From: Trebouxia sp. TZW2008 | Lineage: Eukaryota > Chlorophyta > Trebouxiophyceae > Trebouxiales > Trebouxiaceae | Length of the DNA: 64,000 nt | Assembly (NCBI GenBank): GCA_002118135.1 | Contig: BDIU01000193.1 | Span: 1 to 64,000, forward strand | Reading direction: 5' to 3' | Shown here: in pieces, positions 47,839 through 58,610 of the stretch | How the letters are laid out: each line of letters opens with the position of its first letter | Numbering within the stretch: position 1 is the stretch's first letter | Notes under the pieces: generated by a model | What the model saw: only the letters and a program-made list of their open reading frames with translations | What the model was told of the DNA's origin: nothing | Database searches by the model: none | Made by a program: the position numbers and the translations under genes

Positions 47839-48807
47839 GAAACCTCACTGCACGACAAGTGCAGCTGGTTCCGCTCAGCGAGCCCTAAACGACTGCTTCG
47901 GAGCGTCTCCTGCTTCGCTTGCTTGCTGCGTTAGGTCAACGAGTCTCGTTGATCCAATTCAGTATCCAGTGTACTCGCGGAATCACAATTTGAAAGGCTG
48001 GGAGAGCAAATTGGGCGTGTAGCCACACCCTGTGTGCTTGAACGCTGACAGATGTCTGCAATTGCGACGCCTGAGGGGTTGCAATTCTGTCATATAGTCT
48101 AGTCCAGGCGCAGATTGCCCGAATTCGGCATGTTAAATTGAAAATTTTAAGTGTCATCACCTTTTCAAGTGTACGCATGCATGCATGCATGAGACGTGAA
48201 TAGTTTGCAGTGCACCAACAAGGACAGGACATAAGTTGTACCATTGCTCATGCTGTCCTGACTTCGTTTCCCAAAGAAGCTGTTATTGACGAGCTGACTG
48301 CAACTGGGCGAATCCTGGCGTGTTGCAAAGCCCAACTGAACAATAAACGCAGGCTTACAGGTTTTCTTGAGATCACATCAATCAGTCAGTAAGACGCCTG
48401 TATCTTGATGAAAAGTGTACGAACAGAAAAGGGGCCAGTCAAGTCGACGAAGGAACAAGAATACGGCACAACTCGTTGCTGTGACAAGGTCTGAAAATGT
48501 TTGTACACATAACAAGCAACAATTGAAGTTGCAGGTTTGCTGTGTCTCAAAACGACAGATGCGCGGACATAAGGCAACATCAGAACAAACAAAATTCGAT
48601 GAAGCTGCCGCTGCACAGTCAGCTAAAGCGGCAACATGCGGATTGCAATGCATGATGCTGTGCTCTCATTCAAACCACATCAAAAGAATATGCTGCCATG
48701 CGTCACTCCACAGCCTGCTTGACTCAATTTTCACACCCCAGTTGCAACCTCAAATGCTGCACTAGCCATCCTCAACCCATCCCACATCCAATCCCACATC
48801 CAATACA
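47839..48807. other. Spacer upstream of the PAM2-motif gene and downstream of the P-protein gene
   Basis: Both flanking genes are on -, so this holds the 3' end of the P-protein gene and the promoter of the PAM2-motif gene. A GCATGCATGCATGCATG run lies at 48176-48191. No exon is supported. Confidence 0.45.
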
Positions 48808-51800
48808 TTACTCCCCAACTGCCACAGCAAAAGCTGCTGCAGCCTCAGGCAGCCTAGAAACCAAGTGCTTGTCGCCGTACACATTGTCAACGCGTGATGT
48901 GGTGGGCCAGAACTTGGCTTGTCTGGTCCAGGATGCAGGGTAGGCTGCCAACTCACGGCTGTAAGGCTTGTCCCACTTGTCTGCTAGCACCTCATCTGCG
49001 GGGTGAGGTGATCCTGTCACCACATTGTTGTCCCTGCAAACCACAACCACAGATGAGTTGCGGCACCAACAATATGTGAAGGGCTTGTCCCATTTGTCTG
49101 TGAGCGCCTTGTTTGCTGGGTGGGATGACATTGTCACTACATGGCTGTCGCTGCAGGTAACAGCCATGATGGAAATGAAAAGCAGCAAATGTCAGTGAGG
49201 ACAGTGAGGGTGGTTCAATGCACAAAGGGTTGCCAGTAAGTCTGCATGGTAAGTGGACCGTTGCTCTTGCAAGCCTGGACTGCCACTCAAGCAGAAACAC
49301 ATGTGCAGCATGTGCAGTGGTAGTGCCAAGCTCTCTTCAAGCTGGGCATGAGGACTTACTTCTCAGCCCTGCCCTCCTCAATGTCTCTGATCTCCTCCCT
49401 GATAGCAATCATGGCATTGCAGAAGCGATCCAACTCAGCCTGCATGTCAGAGTGTACGCATTAGACAAATCCAGATCATGGCTGTACAAAGAGACTCTGC
49501 ATCCTGTATTGCCATTGGTACAGACATGATGAGATTTTGGCAACTGCTGCTGATTTGACTGGCTTGAGCACATGGCAGGCAAGCAAGTGCACCCCTACTT
49601 GAAGCTCAGCAAAGCAGTTTGAGGATGTATTGCGACTGGCAGAAAGCTGCCGCCAGATGGCAGGGACAAGAGTGGCCTCAGAGAGCTGGATATCGCCACA
49701 GCCACAGCATTGTTAATACCATTGCATGATCAACAAGGTACGGGGGACAATTGCATCTGATAGGCTGAAAACCCAAGAGAACAATGATCAGCAAAGAAAT
49801 GAGAATAAATGCCTACCTTGCTCTCAGACTCTGTGGGCTCCACCATGAGAGTTCCTGGTACAGGCCATGACATGGTGGGGGCATGGAAACCGTAGTCTAT
49901 CAGGCGCTTTGCAATGTCCTCGGGCTCAATGCCTGCACCACAGTCAATCAGTCAAGGCATAGATCAGCTTGCAGTACAGTATAGGGCTCAAAACAGAAAG
50001 CTGGCAGGCAAGTGCTCGTCGAACAGATGGGGCTGCACTGTGATGCAGTCTGATCTGTCCTGTCAAGAAGTTGACACATATGCAAGTCAATTCATACAAT
50101 ACTGCCCAAGGAGCCAGTGCTTGAGCAAGACAAGCAGATCAAAATAAGGCATTATGGCTCAAGCTGAATGCATATACAAGAGGCCAGGACTAGAAGCGTA
50201 AGACATTACAGTGATGTTCATCACACAGCTACGAACAGACATTGGCAAGGCAAACTGTCAGAGCTTCCAGTCCTGAATCAGTGTCAGGTGTTGCAACTGA
50301 CCTGCTGTGTCTTTGAGGGACCTGATGTCTAGAATGAACTCGTGGGCGCATGTGCCGTTGTTGCCCTTGTACAGCACAGGGTATGACTTCTCCAGCCTCT
50401 TGGCCATATAGTTGGCATTCAGGATGGCCCGCATTGACGCCTGCCAAGCATTAACTCTAGCATGAGTGCAGGTTCACTGTAGGCGCAAATGCAACGATGC
50501 AAAGTCACATCCTCTGCAACTAGCATACATCAGTACAGTGGCATCGCAAATGTACATGCAAGAAAGCACATTCACATTTTGCCTGCAGGTACTTGACAAA
50601 AGAGTGCAGGCACAATTGCACTGTACAAATGCTTGTGGTGCTGTAGTCATCACTATCATTGTGCGTTCCAGAGTCAATCAAAATCTGCCTCCCATGGGCA
50701 CAAGATTCTTGTCACATGTGCATGGGATCAACAGAGATTTGCACCAGACTTGCAGATGGAGAACACATCATTGTGTACCTGTGTAAGGCCATGTGACCCC
50801 ATCATGGAGATGTATGCATACGAGATTGGCAGGATCAGCGCTGAACCATAAGGCGCTGAAGCCAAAGTGCCACAGCTCTGCTCATCAGACTTGAACCCGG
50901 GGTAGGCCCCTGTAGCTATGATGGGGTGTGTGGGTAGGAAGGGGGCTAGGTGCTCCTTGACCCCAATGGGACCCATGCCGGGACCCCCTCCACCGTGGGG
51001 GATGCAGAAGGTCTTGTGCAGATTCAAGTGACATACATCTGCTCCAATGATGCCTGGCGCTGTCAGCCCGACCTGAGCAATCATCAGCTAGTCAGAAGCC
51101 TGGGCACATGGATGGGTACTCAACAGACTTATGAAGCTTCTGTCCTGCAACTCACATACTGAGCAACACAGGTCTGCAGCGATGAGGTATTCTGGCATGC
51201 ATGTTAGCACGATGCGCCAAAAATACAATGGCATCGTGATGGCGGTGCAGGGGCGGCATGTGTATGAGAATGCTGCATGCCATACCTGAGCATTCATGTT
51301 GGCACCATCCATGTAGACCTGGCCGCCGTGCTCGTGGATGACATTGCACATCTCGTCAATGCCCTCCTCATACACTCCATGTGTAGATGGGTATGTCACC
51401 ATGAAGGCACCAAGCCTGCATATACAGCACAGGGTGTGATAGGCTGCTTTTACAAGATGTAATACAAGATGCGTTTTGTACTGCCCATACAGCAGTACCT
51501 ATGCATTGGGAACACAATTCCTGATTATGACTTCTGGCCAAGTGGACACGATTTCGAGCAAACTTTCTCTAAATGCATCATGCCACAGTTGATTAGGCGT
51601 TCAAAAACATTAATTCAGAAACATTACTTACTTGTCTTTGTGCTCCTGGCATTTCTTCCTCAGCTGCTCAATGTCAATGTTGCCCTTTGAGTCGACCCCA
51701 ATGGCCACAACCTTCATTCCAGCCATGACAGCTGAGGCTGGGTTGGTGCCGTGAGCAGACGTGGGGATGATGCACACGTTCCTGTGGCCCTCGCCATTGG

Positions 51801-54800
51801 ACTTGTGGAAACCCCTGATGGCCATGAGCCCAGCGTACTCACCCGCTGCTCCAGAATTGGGCTGTAGGGACACCTTGTCAAAGCCTGTGATCACCGCTAG
51901 CTGATGTGCAAAGTCCTGCGAACAAAAAGTGCTCTTAAGTAAGTTGCTCAGTGCAACAATGCAGACATTCCTGTGACCTTTGTGCTGAGACTTGTCAAAG
52001 CCTCTGGTGGCCATCAGACCGGCGTACTTGCCGGCTGATCCAGAGTTGCGCTGTAGTGCGGCCTTGTCAAAGCCCACGACCATGCTAAAAGGTACAGACA
52101 ATGTTGTGCCACACACAATTCCGCAAGTTCTCAAAACTTTTGATTGTTGACAGCATCGCAAGCTGACTGCCAAAGCCCTGTTGCAACTGCGTCAAGAGAA
52201 TGCACCGAAAGGAAGTAAGAAACAAAAGGGATATACCTCACCCATTTCCTGATAGCTGGCAGCTTAGTCTATGGGCGCAAAGGAGCACAAAGGAATGGAA
52301 GTCATGCAGCGCTGCTAGCTCTATATCTCTCATGCTATCATTGGCACTAAGGTGAAGCAAAACAAGCCAAAAACCCAGCCTATCCACCTCTAACATCTCC
52401 TGGTAGCCAGCGGCCTGGTCCAGAGGCACAAATGGGTGTAAGGCAATTAGCATGCCCGCACACAAGCTGGAGTTCGCATCGGAAAGAGATTTGCATTGGA
52501 GACACCAAAAGGAAACAATAAACTCACCTCAAACATCTACTGGTAGCCAGCAGCTGGGTCCAGGGGCACAAAAGGATGCAGGTTGGCCAATTCAAGCCAG
52601 CTGACAGAAATCATTTTTCACTGGTGGCATTCAGCAGCAAACTGAATTTTGGCAGTCGTTTGCCAGGCCATCATCACACAACTGCTGAGAGCTGTCTGCT
52701 GTCAGGAAAATCACCTCAAACATCTCCTGGTAGCCAGCAGCTTGGTCCAGGGGCACAAAAGGAAGCAGGTTGGCCAATTCAGGCCAGCTGGTGGGAAACA
52801 TCTCGCTGGTGGCATTCAGCATCATGCTAGAATTGCTAGAACATTACCGCAGCAAATTGGATTTTGGCGGTCGTTTGCCAGGCCATCATCACACAACTGC
52901 TGAGAGCTGTCTGCTGTCAAGAGAGTCACCTCAAACATTTCCTGGTAGCCAGCAGCTTGGTCCAGGGGCACAAACGGGTGCAGGTTAGCCAACTCCGGCC
53001 AGCTGATTGGGATCATCTCACTGGTGGCGTTCAGCTTCATGGTACAGCTGCCCAGAGCAATCATGGAGTGAGCCAGGGACAAGTCCTTGTTCTCTAGCCT
53101 CTTCAGGTAGCGCAGCATCTCGTGCTCACTCTGGTACAGGTTGAAGATCTCGTTCTCAAGGTAAGGGGTGCTGCGTTGGAAGCTGCCCACTCCTGCGTCT
53201 ACCTACACAATAGACATTGGCTGCTTACAGTTGTGTCAAACACTGTCAGCAGAATGCTTGAAGCTGTTCACAGTGCTCTGAACATACATCTGCAACACAG
53301 TGCTTGGCTACGCTGCTTGGAGGTTGTGCACAGTGCTCTGAGCCATTCCCACAAGCTGCAGTTGCGGTTCTCAGACATCTCAAAAACGTCAGGAACAGGA
53401 TTCTATAGACAAGGGCTCATGCTTGTCCATGACTGGTGCTTGGATTGTTGAGCTGTGCGTTGGCCATATTTGTGCACACACATTACAGCAAAGTGACAGG
53501 CGCATTAGGATGGTGGAATGCTGACCTTTTCTGCCAGAGAAAGGGTGTCAAAGTCTGGCTTCTTGCCGCCATTCAGGACGCTGAACAGGGTGTCGACGTC
53601 CTCCACTGTTGTGGTCTCATCAAGAGCAATGGTGACTGTTGACTTGTCCAACTTGCGCAGGTTGACATCAGCCTTGAGCGCCTGCTTCATGACCTTGTCT
53701 GCGTCTCCAACATCAACCCTGACTGTGTCAAAGAAGGGCTCTGAGCCCACCTTATGTCCTAGCTGGCGAGACCCTGCACCAGGGATATGAACACTGTTCA
53801 AACATTGCATGTTACACCCGCTTTTCAAATGGTCCGCCAGGTCAGCCCTCGCTGAGTTGAAGAATAGCATGCACAGCTTCAATTGTCTCCAATTGGAACC
53901 AGTCCTGCATATACACATACAAATGTCAGCTAGGCTGTTGACTCTCTTAGCAGTAATTGCCGATGACTTGGGCCTGTGGTAGACCAAGTACACATCGACA
54001 ACGCATTGGCTATGACCCAAACCCGCCTGACAGGTGATGCATTGTCATCGTTGTAGCTTTACCTTCTGCGAGTATGCAGACCGTATCATTGACTCTCTTG
54101 GCAGGGTCTCAGTCCCTTGGACCCTTGTCACACCGCACACATGGCAGCAAAGTTGGCCAGCAGGGCCTAGGCGATATAGGTTGTCCTTGTGTACTACACA
54201 CTATACTAAACACTACCAATCGCTGACTCAACATGTACCTTCGGTGACGATGCAGGCTAGGACATTGACCCTCTTAGCAATGGGTTCCAGCCCCTTGGGC
54301 CCATGGTACACCGCGTACATGGCAGTGATTGTGGCCAGCAAAGCCTGGGAATGCAGACAAGTAGATGGTGTATGCACTTGATCTAGTACGCAATACAGAA
54401 TCAATGGGTGACAGAAGTCATACCTTCAGCAAGGATGCAGGCTAGGCCGTTGACCCTCTTGGCAATGGTTTCCAGCCCCTTAGGGCCATGGTAGACAGCG
54501 TACATGGCGGCAATGTTGGCCAGAAGGGCCTGCGCAGTGCAGATGTTGGAGGTAGCCTTGTCACGACGGATGTGCTGCTCCCTGGTCTGCATGGCCATGC
54601 GCAGCGCCTCCTTGCCGTTGGCATCCTTGCTCACACCTGAAGAACAGATACATATCAGTAGCACGTCACAGAAACAGACACAGATGAACAAACACAAATA
54701 CATGGTTGGATGAACGGATGAATGCATGGATAACAGATGCACGCAGGCATGGGCAACACCCCTGTGGTCGAGTGAATATGTTATATGCTGTGGTGGGGCT

Positions 54801-57800
54801 TTGACCCACACTTGCAAGCAACGAATATATTGTTGAGTACAGTAGCTGATGCTTGAAAACTTGAACTGCTTATCGAAAAGCAGCTGCACCCATGACAGCA
54901 AGTCACTCACCAATAATGCGACCTGGCATGAGCCTTTTGTTCTCGTTCGCACAGGCCAGGAAGGCTGCGTGGGGACCTCCATATCCCATGGGCACCCCAA
55001 AGCGCTGGGCTGACCCCACCACAATGTCGGCGCCCCACTCCCCTGGAGGTGTCAGCTGGGTGCAGGCCAGCAGGTCAGTGGCTACCACCAGCTTTGCCTT
55101 GGCTTCCTTGGTCTTGTTGGCCAAGTCCTGCACTGACAGGAATTGTCAAGCCAATGCATCAGGTGAGACTGATATACGCTCTTTCAGCAACACCCTGACT
55201 GCGGACAAATGCTCGACTGGTTGCTGACTGCCAATGCACTTTATTGCTGCAAGAACACAGCAAAACTCTGCAAGCTGCTGAAAAACTGCAGACATGCAGT
55301 CACCCCAAATTTCTGATGCTGCCATGTTCATAAGGCAATGTTACAGACTGATACCCACAGCAGCGCAAGGAAGCCGTTGACGCTGTCATGCAGAATACAA
55401 ATGACAGCTGCTCTGACCTTGTGCTCATGGAGCCATCAGTTGCAGAATACTGCAGAAAATGAAAACTGGGAGCAATACACCTAGCTATGGTCACAAAACA
55501 TACGTAGAGAGAGAGAGAGAGTGTGTGGTTTTACATCCTTTAGCCAGCCAACAAGGCTGATCACATGTGCCACACTGTGGCAATGACTATATGTCCATGA
55601 AATTCAGGCAGTCTATGACATAGTGAAACACCCCCAAATGATAGTAGTCACGACCCAGAAAACGTATGACAGCTGCTCTGACCTTATAGTCATGGACAGA
55701 TCCGTCCGTGGCAGGATACTGCACCAGGACTCCCGACACATCCTTATCCACATTGAAGCTGTTCTCGTCTCCAACCTCAACTGTAAGTCCCAGCCCATCA
55801 GCCCGGGACTGCAGCACTGCAATGGTCTGTGGGTGCACCTTGTCCTGCAGCACACATGGCAAAGTCAGCATGCATAGGTGTGCTTAAGTGGCCAAGGCGA
55901 GTGAGACAAAAGATACAAAAACGTGTTATGATGCTTGCTTGTTCAGGCTGCTCGGGACTAAAACAAAGCTTGTCCCGCCCTGGTTTACTCCGGGGTGCCT
56001 CGGGGTGCACTGGGGTTGTTAGGGCCAGTCCTGATTGTGTTACGGTCAGGACTGGTTCTGACAGTAAGGCTAATGCAAGCTTGTTGATATAGGTACACAG
56101 CTCATATTGCATGACGTCCTCATGGATGACTGTTGATGATGTTTGTTGCATCAGAAAGGTGTACATGAGAGGCATGGTTTTGCAGTGATGCTTTGTCAAT
56201 ATAAACATGATAGGGGTGTGTCGCAGGTGCATACCGAGACAAGGAACTTGAGCTTCTTCTGCCTGGACAGGGCTGTGCACATGGTCATGGCCTCGGCTGC
56301 AGCTGTGGCCTCATCCAAGAGGGAGGAGTTGGACATGGGCATGCCCGTCAAGTCACACACCATGGTCTGGAAGTTCAGCAGAGACTCCAACCTGCCAAGC
56401 AGCCATTTGCACTTGATGTTTCGCCTGATGAAATACATTTGTGTCTTGCAGCAGAAGGTAAGCAGCAGACGCCTCAGCAAGCACATAGTCCATGGCAGAG
56501 TCCCCCCATGCATGCATGCTTGCATGCATGCACACTGTGGGGATGTGCTTGGCCAAAGGTGCCTTTGCATCATGCAAGCATAATTGAAGTTGCTAGCTGT
56601 ATAAATAGCATGACACAGCTAGCAACTTCAATCATGCTTGCATTATGAAAAGGCATCTTTGCTAGCTGTGTCATGCTATTGGCACAGCTTGAGAACATGA
56701 GAAAAGCAAAAAGGACGGCAGGCGAGGCATTCTCCTGCTCTGAGCAGTCTCTGACTTGCAGGGGCTAATCTGCATATACCTGCTCGGCTTTGATGTGAAT
56801 GGCTAATGCTGAAGATGCAGGTTGACATCAGGTCAATCAGCCTTGCAATATGTGCAATGCACTATCTGTGCAGTTACATGACTTTGAAGCAGGAAGCAGA
56901 ACATAGCAGAAGCTCTGTACCTGCCCTGAGCAATCTCTGACTGGTAAGGAGTGTACTGTGTGTACCATCCTGGGTTTTCCAGCAGGTTGCGCGCTATGAC
57001 TGGAGGTAGCATTGTATTGTGGTAGCCCATACCGATGTATGTCTTGTTGACTTTGTTCTTTGATGCCATCTTCCTGCAGATCATTGCAGTGCCTTTGAAG
57101 AATGCATCGCAGCCAAGAACACCAAGCCACAATACCATTTGTAGGCGCTAGGCCACAAATGCCATAATCTGGATGCTAGTTCGATGATGAGGGTGGAGAT
57201 TGCAGCCTTGCCATGCTGTCATGCTTAAGATGTGTATGGTGTTTGTTGTTTCAAAAACACCTTATGTTAAGCTCTCGGGGGTGACGGGGGTTTTGTCCTT
57301 GGTTAGATACTGTTCGATTCTTCCTGGGAAGGTGTCAAGCCAAGCCAGCAGCATCGGAAGCATGTGATGCAGTGCAGGCTGCCATGTCAGTCTGACAGGC
57401 TTCCACATGCAGCCCTCATTGCGTTTGACAGCACACACAGTTGCTGTCTTGTATTCAAACAGGAGGGCCTATGTTAAAGTGGGCCTGATGCTGTACAGCA
57501 AAGTTAGTGCTAGAGCAGGGTCTGTCAGTCAGTCATACTTGAACATGGCAAGAAAGCCGCTCTCTGTGTAGCCATCTGTGTATTTTCCCATGTCCATGAC
57601 CTCCTTGCGCTTGATGGTCTTGGGCACAGTTGCATCCACAAGCTCCTCAATGGAGCCGAAGCCGGTGATCTTCACCATCTCAGCCACATCCTCCTCTGAG
57701 GCGCTGTTGTGGCGAAACGCAAACCTGCGACGAGTTGAGAAGCGTGATCATGCCGACCATCGAGTGCAGTGTGCTGGTGAGGGTAGCACTGGCTAAAACA

Positions 57801-58216
57801 CAGTGCAATGTGAGATGGCTTGGCGTTTGTCTGGGTGTGACCAAAGAAGTGGACGAGCATTCTTGCTGCCTGCGACCTACGTGTCGCTGGGCTGTAGCGC
57901 CTGTGTGGCTATGTGCTGTCTCCAGACATCATTGCCCGCTGTCACGCCCCTCAAAAGCTCTCTGATTGGGGACCCTATGCAAAAACAGCGCAGACAAGTC
58001 AGCAAGCTTTTGATCTGTGGCTGCAGTACGGCTGTCGGGAACAGGCCTACCTGATGCGATAGGCGCCTGACACGAGTGCAATCTGCTGGATGCGCAGGTA
58101 GAGAACGAGGGTCGTCCAAATGACGCGTCGCTAAGACAAGCAGTTTGAGTGCCGCTGCCTTTAGAGACTCTGAACAGTGTAGTCGCGGCTTTCTGTAGAC
58201 GCCCAACTCGACCCAT
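48808..58216 (-). CDS. GLDC: Glycine dehydrogenase (decarboxylating), P protein, mitochondrial
   Basis: Seventeen exons join in phase: 58051-58216, 57881-57974, 57539-57724, 56921-57073, 56235-56391, 55683-55844, 54911-55127, 54424-54636, 53526-53773, 52930-53202, 51632-51915, 51286-51415, 50779-51072, 50302-50440, 49817-49932, 49360-49439 and 48808-49033, giving 1,045 residues, as in plants. Exon 1 is Arg/Ser-rich, a likely mitochondrial presequence. The PLP-lysine region is [18 protein letters not shown]. Other family blocks: [51 protein letters not shown] and [14 protein letters not shown]. It decarboxylates glycine and passes the aminomethyl group to lipoyl-H protein, the first step of the glycine cleavage system in photorespiration. 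Several introns carry copies of adjacent exon edges. Confidence 0.95.
49080..49166 (-). repeat. Copy of the last P-protein exon head and acceptor
   Basis: After CTGCAG near 49155 the - strand reads [20 protein letters not shown], a diverged copy of the true last exon start at 49033 ([20 protein letters not shown]). Both have the same phase, so use of the copy would not break the frame at once. Confidence 0.75.
51955..52090 (-). repeat. Diverged in-frame copy of P-protein exon 11
   Basis: Reads [20 protein letters not shown], then [20 protein letters not shown], parallel to [20 protein letters not shown] and [20 protein letters not shown] in the exon at 51632-51915. It remains open and in the same frame as the true exon. 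Confidence 0.8.
52235..52830 (-). repeat. Four copies of the tail and donor of P-protein exon 10
   Basis: The true tail on + text is TCACCTCAAACATTTCCTGG, then TAGCCAGCAGCTTGGTCCAG near 52927. Copies begin near 52240 (decayed), 52385, 52526 and 52708. The last two carry the whole block through GGTGGCATTCAGC, over 110 bases. Each retains a donor-like CACCTC (GAGGTG on -). Confidence 0.85.
53900..54360 (-). repeat. Three copies of the tail of P-protein exon 8
   Basis: The true exon (54424-54636) has + text GACCCTCTTGGCAATGGTTT, then CCAGCCCCTTAGGGCCATGG. Copies lie near 53925-54010, 54060-54170 and 54240-54350, about 150-180 bases apart. The nearest is the best preserved, the farthest the most decayed. 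Confidence 0.8.
55365..55462 (-). repeat. Copy of the tail and donor of P-protein exon 6
   Basis: ATGACAGCTGCTCTGACCTT is shared exactly with the true junction at 55663-55683, followed by a diverged exon tail (CATGGAGCCATCAGTTGCAG against CATGGACAGATCCGTCCGTG). Confidence 0.7.
55505..55640 (-). repeat. Dispersed repeat, family A copy 3 with (GA)n/(CT)n tail
   Basis: The + text begins (GA)n, GTGTGTGGTTTTACATCCTT, TAGCCAGCCAACAAGGCTGA and TCACATGTGCCACACTGTGG. Read in reverse it ends GGCTAAAGGATGTAAAACC plus a pyrimidine tract, like the copy at 33360-33470. It lies in a P-protein intron. Confidence 0.7.
56561..56654. repeat. 40-bp near-perfect inverted repeat with 14-base loop
   Basis: Arms 56561-56600 and 56615-56654 match at 37 of 40 positions. 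The inner 18 bases (ATTGAAGTTGCTAGCTGT and its complement) are perfect. It lies in the P-protein intron between exons 4 and 5. It could form a strong RNA hairpin or be a short palindromic insertion. GCATGCATGCTTGCATGCAT lies just upstream. Confidence 0.85.
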
Positions 58217-58610
58217 TCCTGATTTTGAAATGTTTGTGCGCTGCTGGAGATGCTACAGCGCTACCGATGGAACGAGGCGACTTATGCCTTCAGCTCTGTG
58301 CAGTGACCACGCCTGGTAGCGAAAGCCTCGGTCGGGGAAGAAGTATGGTTCCCCAAAATAGATTCACGATTATCTGGCGTTCGTAATACAAGAATCAGCA
58401 TTAGTAATATACTACATGCTATGCAGCTCTGTTCTTCTTCATCATGACACAAAGCATCACGACCTGTTCGAAGTTCGAAGAACGAGCCGACCTTGCGCGC
58501 ACCAGACGATGACCATGCCGCTGCCGAGAGCGGCATGCTTGTCGGTGTCGCATCGGATCCTTTCATGCAATTGGATATACTGTAATTGAACGGCCTACGG
58601 CCTGCCGTTC
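58217..58610. promoter_or_regulatory. Divergent promoter region between P protein and GT31 genes
   Basis: Starts at 58216 (-) and 58611 (+) face away from each other over 394 bases. The stretch contains more CpG than its surroundings. A short palindrome, GCCGCTGCCGAGAGCGGC, occurs near 58519. No known element is assigned. Confidence 0.4.

Noticed and set aside
48170..48195. GCATGCATGCATGCATG run as a regulatory palindrome
   Set aside because: TGCATG words are very common across this window, so this is more simply a tetranucleotide repeat.
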